Shown one piece after another: positions 51,408 through 61,600 of a stretch of DNA of 64,000 bases. The translations under genes and the position numbers were made by a program. Each line of letters opens with the position of its first letter. Position 1 is the stretch's first letter. The notes under the pieces were generated by a model, which saw only the letters and a list, made by a program, of their open reading frames with translations, made no database searches and was not told the DNA's origin. The stretch lies in contig JANXMQ010000111.1 of assembly GCA_025354565.1 (NCBI GenBank), positions 1-64,000 on the forward strand, read 5' to 3'. The stretch is from Akkermansiaceae bacterium. Lineage in GTDB: Bacteria > Verrucomicrobiota > Verrucomicrobiia > Verrucomicrobiales > Akkermansiaceae.

Positions 51408-54400
51408 ATGCGGCGCTCTGCTTACATACGCATCCTCCTCGTTCTGCCATCGGTAGTCGCCAGCGCCAAAGCGGCCGAGCCGTCATTCAGCCGCGATGTG
51501 CGGCCGATTCTATCAGACAACTGTTTCAAATGTCACGGTCCTGACGACAGCGCCCGCAAAGGCAAACTCAAACTCAGCGAGCTCGAATCGGCATTCAAAG
51601 GCGGCAAGTCCGGGAAAGCCGCGATCGTTCCCGGAAAACCCGCCGAAAGCGAACTGGTCGCACGCCTCCACTCGGACGACCCGGAAGAGCGGATGCCGCC
51701 GGAAGCCACCAAAAAATCGCTCAGCCCCGAACAAATCCGCGTCCTCGAACAATGGATCGCCGCAGGTGCGAAATATGAAAAACACTGGGCATTTCAAGCG
51801 CCCGTGCCGCAGCCCGTGCCAAGTGGGACCGCCACGCATCCCATCGACGCATTTGTTCAAGCGACTCTTGCGGAGTCAGGCTTGAAACCCTCACCGGCAG
51901 CCGATCCGGCCACTCTACTGCGCCGGGTGACATTTGATCTCATTGGCCTGCCACCGACTCCGGCTGAAATTGCAGATTTTCTAGCAGATAAATCGCCGCA
52001 AGCCTACGACAAGGTGGTGGATCGTTTGCTTGCATCCCCGCATTATGGCGAACGCTGGGCACGCAAGTGGCTCGATCTCGCCCGCTATGCCGATACTAAC
52101 GGTTACGAAAAAGACCGCAACCGCACGATCTGGCCATACCGTGATTGGGTGATCAAGTCACTCAATGATGACATGCCTTTCGATCAGTTCACCATCGAGC
52201 AAGTCGCCGGCGATCTGCTGCCCAACGCCACCAGCGCACAGCATGTGGCAACCGGATTTCACCGCAACACGATGCTCAACGAAGAAGGTGGGATCGATCC
52301 ACTGGAATACCGCTTCCGCGCGATGATCGACCGCGTCGCAACCACGGGAGCCACGTGGCTGGGCCTAACACTTCAGTGTTGTCAGTGCCACACCCACAAA
52401 TACGATCCGATTCCCCACAAGGAATACTACTCCATGATGGCGTTTCTCGATAATGCCGACGAGCCAGATTTTATTCTAACAGACGGAAATCAGGAGCGTG
52501 CCGCAGTCGAACGCGAGGCCAAGGCAAAACAACTTTTATTATCCCTGCCCGCCAAATGGCACGGCGGCACGCAATCGCTCAAGTGGACCAATCCACAGCC
52601 CTCGGTTGCCACTGACCCTGCGGAAGCCAATCGGATTCTAGCAGATGGCTCGGTTCTCTTCGCGGCACCAGGTCCGGCCAAATCCACGGCGACCCTAAAA
52701 TTTCCCGCGCTCAAGGGAAAATTCACTCACCTTCGGGTCGAGGCACTCACGGACAATTCGCTGCCCGGCAAAGGTCCCGGTCGTACGCCAAACGCCAATT
52801 TTGTCCTCAGTGAATTGGAAGTCCTCGTGGCCGGAAAACCCGTGAAATTCACTCTGCCAGCGGCCAGTGCGGAGCAATCTGGCTATCCTGTGACTGCTGC
52901 CATCGACGGCAAAATTGACACCGGATGGGCCATCGAAATTCCCGGTCGCGACAACCACGAAAACCAATCCGCGACCTTCGACTTCGAGCAACTGATCGAA
53001 GCAAATGGCGACGTCACGGTGGTCGTGAAACAAGCCTATGGCAAAAACCACACCATCGGTCGGCTTGCGATCCGTTTCGGCAACTTGGCCGCATCCGGCA
53101 GCGATCCCGAAGCCAAAGCATCGCTCGCCAAAGCCTTCGACAAGTGGCGCGATCAGGAACGCACGCGCACGGCAAATTGGCAGGTCGTCACGCCCACCAA
53201 AGCCACTTCAAATCTCCCGCTCTTGACGATCCAAAAGGACTCCACGGTCTTCGTCTCCGGTGACATCACCAAGGCCGACACCTATCAGCTCGATTTTTCC
53301 AAACTACCACCGGGCATCACCGCCGTCCGCCTCGAAGCCCTGCCCGATCCGCGCCTGCCGGCATGGGGGCCGGGGATGGCCTACTACGAGGGACCGAAGG
53401 GGGATTTTTTGTTAGGCGAATTTCAACTCCGTGCGCAGGGACATCCTGTAAAAATCAGCCAAGCCACCGAGAGCTACGCCAAGAACAATTTCGGGCCGAA
53501 TGCCAAGGCGCAACTCGCCATCGACGGTGATCCCGAGACGGGTTGGAGTTGCGCGGAAGGTCAGGGGCGTTCACACGAAGCGGTCTTTAAATTGGAGAAA
53601 CCGTTAGGCGCTACGGACCTCCATCTCACCATGATGTTCGGTCGCCACTATGCCTGCTCGCTGGGGAAATTCCGCATTTCCGTCACCACCGAGACCGGCA
53701 CCGTGGTCGCCAGCCAGCTTTCGGCGGATGCACAACTCCTGCTCCACAAGGCAAATCTAACGGGAGATCAACTGCTTTCACTCCAAGGTGAATTCATGCT
53801 CAGCACGCCGGAATTTGCCTCTGTCCGTGATGAAATTGCCAAACTGCGCCTCCCACCCACCGGACAAACTTCGCTGGTCCTCCAAGAACGTCCGCCCGAA
53901 AACCCCCGCCACACATTCATCCATCATCGTGGCGAATGGACCCAGCCCGAGGAGCAAGTCGAACCCGCCGTCCTGTCCATTCTCAATCCCCTTCCCGCCG
54001 GCGCTCCAAAGAACCGCCTCGGCTTCGCTCGCTGGCTTGTCTGCCGGGAAAACCCGCTCACCGCACGCGTTGTGGTGAACCGCGCTTGGGCCACGTTCTT
54101 CGGACGCGGCATCGTCAAAACTCAGGATGACTTCGGTTTCCAAAGTTCGCCGCCGACTCACCCGCAACTGCTCGACTGGCTCGCCATACGCTTCATGGAC
54201 GACGGCTGGTCCTTCAAAAAACTCCACCGCCTGATCGTCACCAGCAGCACCTACCAACAGTCCAGCCATTCAAGCGCCAAAGGTGAGGAAACGGACCCGG
54301 AAAACAAGCTGCTCTGGCGTGGCCCGCGCCTGCGACTTGAGGCCGAGCAGGTTCGCGACGCAGCACTCGCCAGCGCTGGAATTCTCTCTCAGAAAATGTT

Positions 54401-54935
54401 TGGACCCAGCGTATTTCCACCCCAACCGCCAAGCGTCACCACCGAGGGCGCGTATGGCGCGTTGACCTGGAATGTCAGCAGCGGCGAGGATCGTTTCCGA
54501 CGGAGCCTATACACCTTCGCCAAGCGCAGCACGCCCTTTGCGTTCGCCAATACGTTCGACGCACCCACCGGGGAGTCCTGCATCGTAGCGCGGGATCGCT
54601 CTAACACCCCGCTTCAGGCTCTGAGCATGCTCAACGACGTCACCCTGATTGAGGCTTCTCAGTCCCTTGGCAAACATCTGGTAGAAAGCGCGGCTTCACC
54701 GGAACAATGCGTGAGTGAAATCTTTGTCCGCTGTTTCTCGCGGCCACCAGATGCTGATGAGCTTCAATCCGTGCTCGCGTTCTATCAAAAACAACAAGTC
54801 CGCTTCACCACCGCTCCCGAGACGGCCAAGCAACTTGCTGGCAGCGGTCCGGATGACTCAGTCGTCGCTCGCGCCGCATGGACCGCCGTCGTCCGTGCCT
54901 TGTTAAACATGGACGAATTCGTCAATAAAAGCTGA
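51408..54935 (+). CDS. PSD1/planctomycete cytochrome c protein, DUF1549-DUF1553 (pair 3)
   Basis: 1175 residues. Signal peptide ([19 protein letters not shown]), cytochrome c motif in [23 protein letters not shown]1549 ([58 protein letters not shown]). A long middle region (about residues 430-790) carries two similar halves with [20 protein letters not shown] and [17 protein letters not shown], each followed by AIDGxxxTGW, a discoidin-like repeat that probably binds carbohydrate. DUF1553 closes the protein ([39 protein letters not shown]). ATG 51408 is chosen for the signal peptide. The DUF1501 partner starts 15 bases after the stop. Confidence 0.92.
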   Translation: MRRSAYIRILLVLPSVVASAKAAEPSFSRDVRPILSDNCFKCHGPDDSARKGKLKLSELESAFKGGKSGKAAIVPGKPAESELVARLHSDDPEERMPPEATKKSLSPEQIRVLEQWIAAGAKYEKHWAFQAPVPQPVPSGTATHPIDAFVQATLAESGLKPSPAADPATLLRRVTFDLIGLPPTPAEIADFLADKSPQAYDKVVDRLLASPHYGERWARKWLDLARYADTNGYEKDRNRTIWPYRDWVIKSLNDDMPFDQFTIEQVAGDLLPNATSAQHVATGFHRNTMLNEEGGIDPLEYRFRAMIDRVATTGATWLGLTLQCCQCHTHKYDPIPHKEYYSMMAFLDNADEPDFILTDGNQERAAVEREAKAKQLLLSLPAKWHGGTQSLKWTNPQPSVATDPAEANRILADGSVLFAAPGPAKSTATLKFPALKGKFTHLRVEALTDNSLPGKGPGRTPNANFVLSELEVLVAGKPVKFTLPAASAEQSGYPVTAAIDGKIDTGWAIEIPGRDNHENQSATFDFEQLIEANGDVTVVVKQAYGKNHTIGRLAIRFGNLAASGSDPEAKASLAKAFDKWRDQERTRTANWQVVTPTKATSNLPLLTIQKDSTVFVSGDITKADTYQLDFSKLPPGITAVRLEALPDPRLPAWGPGMAYYEGPKGDFLLGEFQLRAQGHPVKISQATESYAKNNFGPNAKAQLAIDGDPETGWSCAEGQGRSHEAVFKLEKPLGATDLHLTMMFGRHYACSLGKFRISVTTETGTVVASQLSADAQLLLHKANLTGDQLLSLQGEFMLSTPEFASVRDEIAKLRLPPTGQTSLVLQERPPENPRHTFIHHRGEWTQPEEQVEPAVLSILNPLPAGAPKNRLGFARWLVCRENPLTARVVVNRAWATFFGRGIVKTQDDFGFQSSPPTHPQLLDWLAIRFMDDGWSFKKLHRLIVTSSTYQQSSHSSAKGEETDPENKLLWRGPRLRLEAEQVRDAALASAGILSQKMFGPSVFPPQPPSVTTEGAYGALTWNVSSGEDRFRRSLYTFAKRSTPFAFANTFDAPTGESCIVARDRSNTPLQALSMLNDVTLIEASQSLGKHLVESAASPEQCVSEIFVRCFSRPPDADELQSVLAFYQKQQVRFTTAPETAKQLAGSGPDDSVVARAAWTAVVRALLNMDEFVNKS

Positions 54936-54950
54936 TCCACTCACCCCATC

Positions 54951-56387
54951 ATGCACCCGTTTCAACATCGCGCCCTCGACATCACCCGCCGCCATTTCCT
55001 GCGCGACTGCGGCATCGGTGTCGGAAAAATGGCCCTTGCCGGTCTGCTTGCCGAACAGCTCGGTGCGCAAATTTCCACCGCTCCAGCCGATCCGTTAGCT
55101 CCCCGCGCCGGGCATTTTCCGGGCAAGGCCAAGGCCGTGATCCATCTCTTCATGGCCGGTGCTCCAAGTCATCTGGACCTCTTTGACTACAAGCCGGACT
55201 TGATCAAAATGGACGGCAAGCCATTGCCCGCATCCGTCACCGAGGGCCAGCGCCTCGCCTTCATTCGTGCCGACGCCGCCGTGATGGGGCCGCAGTTTAA
55301 ATTCGCCCGCCACGGCCAGTCTGGCATGGAAATTTCGGAGGCCCTTCCCTATCTATCAAAAATTGTCGATGACATCTGCCTGATCCGTTCGTGTCACACG
55401 GAGCAGTTCAATCATGCGCCAGCCCAGACATTTTTCCAAACCGGCTTCGCGGTTCCTGGCAGGCCCAGCCTCGGCTCATGGGTCACCTATGGCCTCGGCT
55501 GCGTCACCCGCGACCTCCCCGCGTTTGTCGTTCTCAGCACCGGCAGTGGCATCAGTGGCGGCTCCGCTTTGTGGTCAAGCGGGTTTCTCCCCACCTCCTA
55601 CACCGGTGTGCGCTTCCGCAATCAAGGCGATGCCATCCTCGATGTCTCCAATCCCGGTGGCATCGATCCGGCCCTCCAGCGCGAGACCATCGACCTCGTC
55701 AGCCAACTCAACCGCAAACGTCTCAGTGCCACCGGCGATCCCGAAATCGCCACCCGCCTCGCCAACTATGAAATGGCGTTCCGCATGCAAACGTCCGCCC
55801 CGGAACTGCTGGATCTGAGTGGCGAAACAAAAGAAACACTGGATCTCTATGGCTGCGATCCCAAGGTGCCGTCCTTCGCGCGGGCCTGTCTGTTAGCCCG
55901 TCGCATGATCGAGCGCGGAGTGCGGTTCGTGAATATTTTCCACGAGGGCTGGGATGCCCACAGTGATGTCGTGGGCAATCACCGCAAGAATTGCAAGGAA
56001 ACCGATCAAGCCAGCGCCGCACTCGTCACCGACCTCAAGCGCCGCGGGATGCTCGACGAAACCCTCGTCGCCTGGGGCGGTGAATTTGGCCGCACGCCGA
56101 TGGTGGAAAGCAATGCCGCGCTCGGTCGCTCGCGCGGCCGCGATCACCACCCAAAAGCCTACACCACCTGGATGGCGGGCGGAGGGTTCAAAGCCGGCCA
56201 CATCCATGGTGCCACCGACGAACTCGGTTACAATATCGTCCAAGATCCCGTCCACGTTCACGACATCCAAGCCACACTGCTTCATTGTCTGGGCTTCGAT
56301 CATGAGCGTCTCACCTATCGCACGCAGGGCCGTGACTTTCGCCTAACAGATGTTAGTGGTAAAGTCATTAAGGAACTGCTTATCTAG
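54951..56387 (+). CDS. DUF1501 exported protein (pair 3)
   Basis: 478 residues, with a Tat-type start (LDITRRHFLRDCGIGVGKMA). DUF1501 segments are [68 protein letters not shown] and GRDHHPKAYTTWMAGGGFKA. The Gly-Trp-Asp-x-His and Gly-Arg-Asp-His-His clusters are likely metal sites by analogy with related sulfatases (inference). It forms an operon with the upstream PSD1 gene. Its 3' end overlaps the convergent rhomboid gene by eight bases. Confidence 0.93.
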   Translation: MHPFQHRALDITRRHFLRDCGIGVGKMALAGLLAEQLGAQISTAPADPLAPRAGHFPGKAKAVIHLFMAGAPSHLDLFDYKPDLIKMDGKPLPASVTEGQRLAFIRADAAVMGPQFKFARHGQSGMEISEALPYLSKIVDDICLIRSCHTEQFNHAPAQTFFQTGFAVPGRPSLGSWVTYGLGCVTRDLPAFVVLSTGSGISGGSALWSSGFLPTSYTGVRFRNQGDAILDVSNPGGIDPALQRETIDLVSQLNRKRLSATGDPEIATRLANYEMAFRMQTSAPELLDLSGETKETLDLYGCDPKVPSFARACLLARRMIERGVRFVNIFHEGWDAHSDVVGNHRKNCKETDQASAALVTDLKRRGMLDETLVAWGGEFGRTPMVESNAALGRSRGRDHHPKAYTTWMAGGGFKAGHIHGATDELGYNIVQDPVHVHDIQATLLHCLGFDHERLTYRTQGRDFRLTDVSGKVIKELLI

Positions 56388-57336
56388 TTTCCTTAGGCAA
56401 GTGATTCTGGCAATACTCTTCGCCGTCGGAACCCACTCTGAACTCCATGTCTTCGTCGTGATCTTCCGTCGTTCCGCAGACCGAGCAGCGATGAATCGTT
56501 CCCGGGCTGACACTGACCGCGCGGCGGAACTCGTAGCGGCGCTTTTGAGTCTTCCATCCACCACTGAGCAACGCATTCCCGGCACCGATGGCCCCTCCTG
56601 CTAGAAGACCGAAGACGTGTGCCCAGTTCGCGACCGGGCCGACAACTCCCGTGAAACAAACGACGAGCCAGATGAGCATGTAGCGGACGGTTCCCGGGTT
56701 CATCTGAAGCCCGCCCATGGGGTGGAGTTTGCCATGCACAATCACGAAGCCAAACAGTCCGTAAACGACGCCTGACATGCCACCGAAGTTTGTGCCCCCA
56801 GCGGATGCCTGAGCGATGTTAGAAATCACCGCGATGGCGACAAACAGCAGCACGAATTTTACCTTACGCAGATAGGTTTCGAGCATACTACCCAGGGTCC
56901 ACAACCACATCATGTTAAAAATCAGATGGACCGCTCCGAAATGAAGGAAAGCAGGTGTTACCAACCGCCAGACTTGACCACCGATGATCTGATCAAACGG
57001 TTTCGTGATAGGACGCGTGGCTTGCTCGTACTCGTTGATTGCTTGCCGATATTCCGTAGTATCCTCGCCTCCAGCCTGCTCGATCGCATCGAGCGTGGCT
57101 TGCAGCTTATGTAGCAGTTCTTTTTGCGGTTGGTCGGAAAAGTATAACCAAGCAACGGGTTGGGTTTTGGATCCTAACTGACTGAGCAAGGCGCGACTAC
57201 GACGCACACCGTGATGAGAAAAATAGTAATCGGACAACCCGACCAATGGATCGGCATTTGCCGGTAGCGAGCTTGGCGTGGATTCGGTGGGCCGGACGAC
57301 TTTGTGTTCATGATGGAGGTTAAGGTTTTTTGGCAT
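56380..57336 (-). CDS. Rhomboid family intramembrane serine protease
   Basis: 318 residues. A soluble N-terminal part of about 110 residues is followed by about six membrane segments with GGQVWRLVTPAFLHFGAVHL, the catalytic Ser in NFGGMSGVVYGLFGF and the catalytic His in NWAHVFGLLAGGAIGA. It cuts membrane proteins within or near the bilayer. The C-terminal tail holds HRCSVCGTTEDHDEDMEFRV and a later CQNHL, a small zinc-binding cluster not typical of rhomboids. ATG 57336 is chosen because the first 17 codons of the longer frame overlap the next gene upstream. Confidence 0.9.
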   Translation of the reverse strand: MPKNLNLHHEHKVVRPTESTPSSLPANADPLVGLSDYYFSHHGVRRSRALLSQLGSKTQPVAWLYFSDQPQKELLHKLQATLDAIEQAGGEDTTEYRQAINEYEQATRPITKPFDQIIGGQVWRLVTPAFLHFGAVHLIFNMMWLWTLGSMLETYLRKVKFVLLFVAIAVISNIAQASAGGTNFGGMSGVVYGLFGFVIVHGKLHPMGGLQMNPGTVRYMLIWLVVCFTGVVGPVANWAHVFGLLAGGAIGAGNALLSGGWKTQKRRYEFRRAVSVSPGTIHRCSVCGTTEDHDEDMEFRVGSDGEEYCQNHLPKETR

Positions 57337-57352
57337 ACAACTTTGACCCACA

Positions 57353-57877
57353 TCACTTCGCATCGAGAACAAGCCTTGATTTTCCACCCGGATCCTTCGC
57401 GGGGTCCGGGGCCCACGTCAGCGTGAAACCATCGCGCAGCGGGCGGGGCTTGGAATTGGCCAGCCGCATCGCCGAATTCGCGGTGGCCTCCGCCTCGAAC
57501 CGGTGGTCCTGATAGGAATCAAACTCGACCTGTGCCTTGGCGATTCCGGGTCCATTGAATTCTGGGGCACCCGCGTCCACCGAATCCGTCGTCGAGGATT
57601 TGACCCGCTTGCCGTCGGGCAGGGTTTCTTCGATCACAAAACTACCCTCAATCGTCAATTTCTGCCCCACCGGATCACCCTTCTTGCTGATCATCCGGAA
57701 ACTGGCTTTGCCGTCGGTGGCAGTGCCAAACCGCATGTGTTTGGTTTCGAACCCTTGGAAAAATCCCAACCATTTCGTCTCTTGCATGGACGGCAATTGC
57801 GCAGCCACCGGCATGATCATCAATCCCGCCAGCACTGGCAGTAACGACCACCTCAGTTTGCATTTTTGAAATTTCAT
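57353..57877 (-). CDS. Exported hypothetical protein
   Basis: 174 residues with a signal peptide (LLPVLAGLMIMPVAAQLP). The mature part is beta-rich (ASFRMISKKGDPVGQKLTIE, AQVEFDSYQDHRFEAEATAN) and unassigned. ATG 57877 or 57883 may be used. It precedes the rhomboid gene by 16 bases on the same strand and may be its cotranscribed partner or substrate (inference). Confidence 0.7.
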   Translation of the reverse strand: MKFQKCKLRWSLLPVLAGLMIMPVAAQLPSMQETKWLGFFQGFETKHMRFGTATDGKASFRMISKKGDPVGQKLTIEGSFVIEETLPDGKRVKSSTTDSVDAGAPEFNGPGIAKAQVEFDSYQDHRFEAEATANSAMRLANSKPRPLRDGFTLTWAPDPAKDPGGKSRLVLDAK

Positions 57878-57981
57878 CTCCAAAAATCAACCGCACTACT
57901 CCACGATAGGCGAGTGAAAAAAGCGCAATTTCCAGTAAAGATATGTCATGACGGCGGGCAAGACCACCAGTCAGATAGGGT

Positions 57982-58632
57982 TCACGGTGCCATCGTGTTT
58001 CCAGATAATTGAAACAGCGCCTCATACCAAGGAGTTGTTCTAAGGCCTTCATCGATCACGAGAACGAAATCCGGAATGCTTCGTTCTCCCCAGTGCTTGT
58101 AGTCGATGGTGATGTGGGCCTGCTGGTAGCCGTGCCGATGGTAAAACTCCTCAAGCTCATCGCGCGCGGCCATCACCTGGGTTTCCGTGATCGGGTTCTT
58201 GATTACTGACTTTAACACTAACCCGAGTTTCAGATCTGAATAGGCAGCGTTGCCGATAATACTGAAATTATTAGGGCCGCATCCCGGGTCGTCTTTAATC
58301 TCAAAGATTATTCGAAGCGCTTGCCCGTCTTCCTCAGCAAGCAATCGGGCATCGTCCACATAGCCACTTTCATAGAGGCTTCGAATGTCGTGTTCCGCCA
58401 ATTCACTCGAGTATGGGATACCTGTTCGGAGTTTCATGTAGCTACGAAGATGACGGTCCCATTCATGAGTGGCTCGTTCCTGCATGCTGTGGCGGATGAC
58501 CACGCTGGAAATGAGTTTTCCCTCAAGTATGTTAGATTTCGGATCAACTGCGCAAGAACACAATCCTGCGAACAGGATCAGGGTGTGCAACCAGCCAAAG
58601 CAAGGGGCAAGAAAGGGAAACCTGTTTTGCAT
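57982..58632 (-). CDS. POTRA-like lipoprotein
   Basis: 216 residues. The signal ends in LFAGLCSCAVD, with Cys residues placed for lipidation. The mature part has the POTRA pattern of BamA-type proteins: GIPYSSELAEHDIRSLYESG, VDDARLLAEEDGQALRIIFE, then LGLVLKSVIKNPITETQVMA and EEFYHRHGYQQAHITIDYKH. That suggests one and a half to two POTRA domains without a beta barrel. Such modules bind unfolded outer membrane proteins or partner proteins. It starts seven bases after the alpha-2-macroglobulin stop, so the two should work together. ATG 58632 is chosen over 58851 because the longer frame overlaps that gene. Confidence 0.75.
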   Translation of the reverse strand: MQNRFPFLAPCFGWLHTLILFAGLCSCAVDPKSNILEGKLISSVVIRHSMQERATHEWDRHLRSYMKLRTGIPYSSELAEHDIRSLYESGYVDDARLLAEEDGQALRIIFEIKDDPGCGPNNFSIIGNAAYSDLKLGLVLKSVIKNPITETQVMAARDELEEFYHRHGYQQAHITIDYKHWGERSIPDFVLVIDEGLRTTPWYEALFQLSGNTMAP

Positions 58633-58639
58633 GGGTCGT

Positions 58640-61600
58640 TCAATATGCCTTCTGGATCTGCACACCTTTGCTTTGGTTCTGGCGGCGTTGTTGGTTCCAG
58701 CCATCGTTGTTGAGCCGTTGGATGTCGCCATTTTGCTGCAACAGATTGCCTTGATAATCGACGCTTGGCTGGTCCGATTGTGATTTTTGCGGTGGCTGAT
58801 TCGGCACGTTTTCCGGCGCTCCAAGCCACGTATTGCCACGGAAAAACGCATAACGTGAATTGCCCTCGCGGGCGATGACAGTGGCCTTGCCGCGCAGGTT
58901 GTCGGCGATGAAGAGGCCGCGCAGGTCGGTCTCGCCGGAGTGGAACTCGTTTTCCGCGCTGCCGATGGCCTTCACGTGGACCTCGGGACGATAGCCACCT
59001 TTTGCGGTGTCGAGGACATTGGCGCGCACACGTCCGCTTTGGATGTCTTCCTGCATCTCGATCTTGAGCGGCGTGATGAGGACCATGCCGCTGGTGAAGA
59101 GATCGTCGCCACGGCAAATGACGAGATAGGCGGCCTCATCCTTGAGCGCGAGCGGGATGGCGCGTTCCTTTTCCACGTAGTCCTTGCCGTTACCAAGAGT
59201 GATGGTTTGTTCGGACTCCGGCTTGATCCCTGCGAGTTGCACGCTGGTGATGGCGCTAAGATTTTTCTGTTGGAGATAGAGTTTCATGAGATCCACCCGA
59301 TAGACTTGAACGAACGCTTCCTTGATGTTGCGGTATTTCAAGTTCAGCGCAACTGGTGCGCCGGGTTTCACCACGGTTACTTCCTCTAGGCCGATACTTT
59401 TTTTCTCGAAATAGGCGATGGCTTCGGCGGCATCCGGATAGAGTTGCTTGACCTTGCCATACCAGTCGATGGCTTCCATCGGCTTGCTCTCGGCATGGTA
59501 AATTTGGCCAAGGATGTAGCGGGCAAAATCGCGGTCCTTGCTATCGCCATCCGCTACCACACGGGCGGCGGCAAGCGCCTCGCCATATTGATTCTGCCAG
59601 AACAGGCCGAGGGCCGTCATGTATTGGAAACCCGGTGCGAAATCGCTTTCTGCATGGCGTTTGGAAAACTCGCGGCTGAGCGTCACAACGCGTGGGTAGT
59701 CCTTCAGATCGAGCATGTCATTGCAAAGGCTGAAGGCAGCATCGTCTGCCAGCGGATCATTCGGATAGAGGGCGAGGAACGAGAGCAGAAGTTCCGCCGT
59801 GTGTTTTAGCATTGCGACTTTCTCGGGCTGGATGCCGTCCTCTTTCGGCAGCTTTTGGGCATCGGGTGCTTTCTGATAGAGAAGCTGCGAGAGTACGAAG
59901 TAACTCGATACCACCTCCGCCGTGTCCGGGTATTCGCGCCAGACACGTTGTTGGAAGTCGATAGATCCGAGGAAACGGCCCTCATCTTCTAACACGGCAC
60001 TGATCCCGGCGTCGTTGATGAAGCTGGCGGAGATCACCGCACGATAGACCAGCCAGGCGCGCTCGTGTTCATTGATGTCGCGGTAGGCCTGGCCGACGAC
60101 GAGCAGTTTATCGAAGGGAATTTCCAAGGTCGGATAGCGTTCGCGCAGGATTTCGAACATCTGCACGATCTTCTTCGCATCGTAAAATCCGGGCTTGGTG
60201 TAAATCCAAAGCAACATCCGCGCGAGTTCGCTTTCGTTGTATTTTGGATTCTCGGTGAAGACAGCAGTTAGATATTCAAGAGCCTTGGCATCTTCGCCAT
60301 CGTTGAAATAAAGTGTGCCGAGCGCGTAACGTTCGCTGATGTTCAGGTCATAAGCGTCTGGAGATTTCTCGCCCTGCGCGAGCACCGTAAGCGCCGGGGT
60401 AGGGCCCACGGATAGGAAAGCAGGGTTGCCGATTTCACGGATGGTCGTGGGTAGAATCCGGAAATTTCCGGGTGCATAGCCGCTCAATTCGTAGCTGACA
60501 TGCGGGCAGCGGTTGACGAAATAAGTCCGGATGAAAGTTGGATAGATTTCAAATCGCTCCTTGTTGTTCACCGTGACCGAGCCATCTACCAGACGGGCAC
60601 CGGCTGGCAGTGGAATATCGAGTACGAACCAGCGACCTTGAAACCAATGCCCGTTTTCACTGAGGCTTACGCTGACACGCTGGCCGTTTTCCAGATTCTT
60701 TACCGGTGATGAACTACTCACACCAATCGGCTTACCGCGATATTCGATTTGCGAATGCAGGTATTGCCATGATGAGACCTGCGGATTGACGTTCGCATTG
60801 TTGCTTGCAGTATCTTTGGAAAATCCAGTTAGAGTGGCGGCATAAGTGTAACGCCCACGGCCGTGCATCTTGAACTCGACGACGTTTTTACCCGCTTTGA
60901 GTGCTTGCGAGGGAACTTCTAACAACGTGAGGTCAAGCGATTTCACGGCTTTCACCATGCCGACCTCAGTGCCATTCACCTGCACGGCGATTTCCAGATC
61001 GGTCGCTTGTTCCTTGCCCTTGGCAAACCATGCGGACAAGGCGGCCACCGCCGGGCCACGGGCACGATCGGTGGGAAATCCGAAGCAGCCGCGCGATCCT
61101 AACAGCGACTGCGCGGCGGCATCGGCGATCTTTGAGTCCGGTTTGGACTCGGCGAGTGCCAACAACACGAGCGCTGTGGTTTCCGGCGTGTCGTTGAGCC
61201 AGGCGGCTTTGTAGCCGGACTCCCAGATGACTGGCTGACCGGGATCGGATTTCGCTTTGCCTTCGAGAATGCCGGCGAGTTCCAGCGCGATTTCCTTGCG
61301 GTCGATGTTGTAAAACGCGCGGGTCAGATAGGCGAGCGTGGAGGAACCGAGGCTGTTGCGGTCCCGATAGAGGCGGTTGCATGCGGCGAAGTCGGCCCGC
61401 TTGTCGCATGACAGCGCGTGCAGGACGATGGCTTTGCTGTCGTTGTCATTGGCATCGAAGCTGGCGAGTTGATTGAGCAGATAGGCGGCGGCTTTTTCGA
61501 TGCTGTCCTTGTTCACGGCGATACCGGCATCGCGAGCGGAGACCAGCGCCCAGAACACGCGGGCCGTGGTGTAGCCGCCGATGACCGTGCTGTTCCAACT

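Noticed and set aside
58632-58851. Longer N-terminus for the POTRA lipoprotein
   Set aside because: It overlaps the 3' end of the macroglobulin gene in another frame and would bury the lipoprotein signal.
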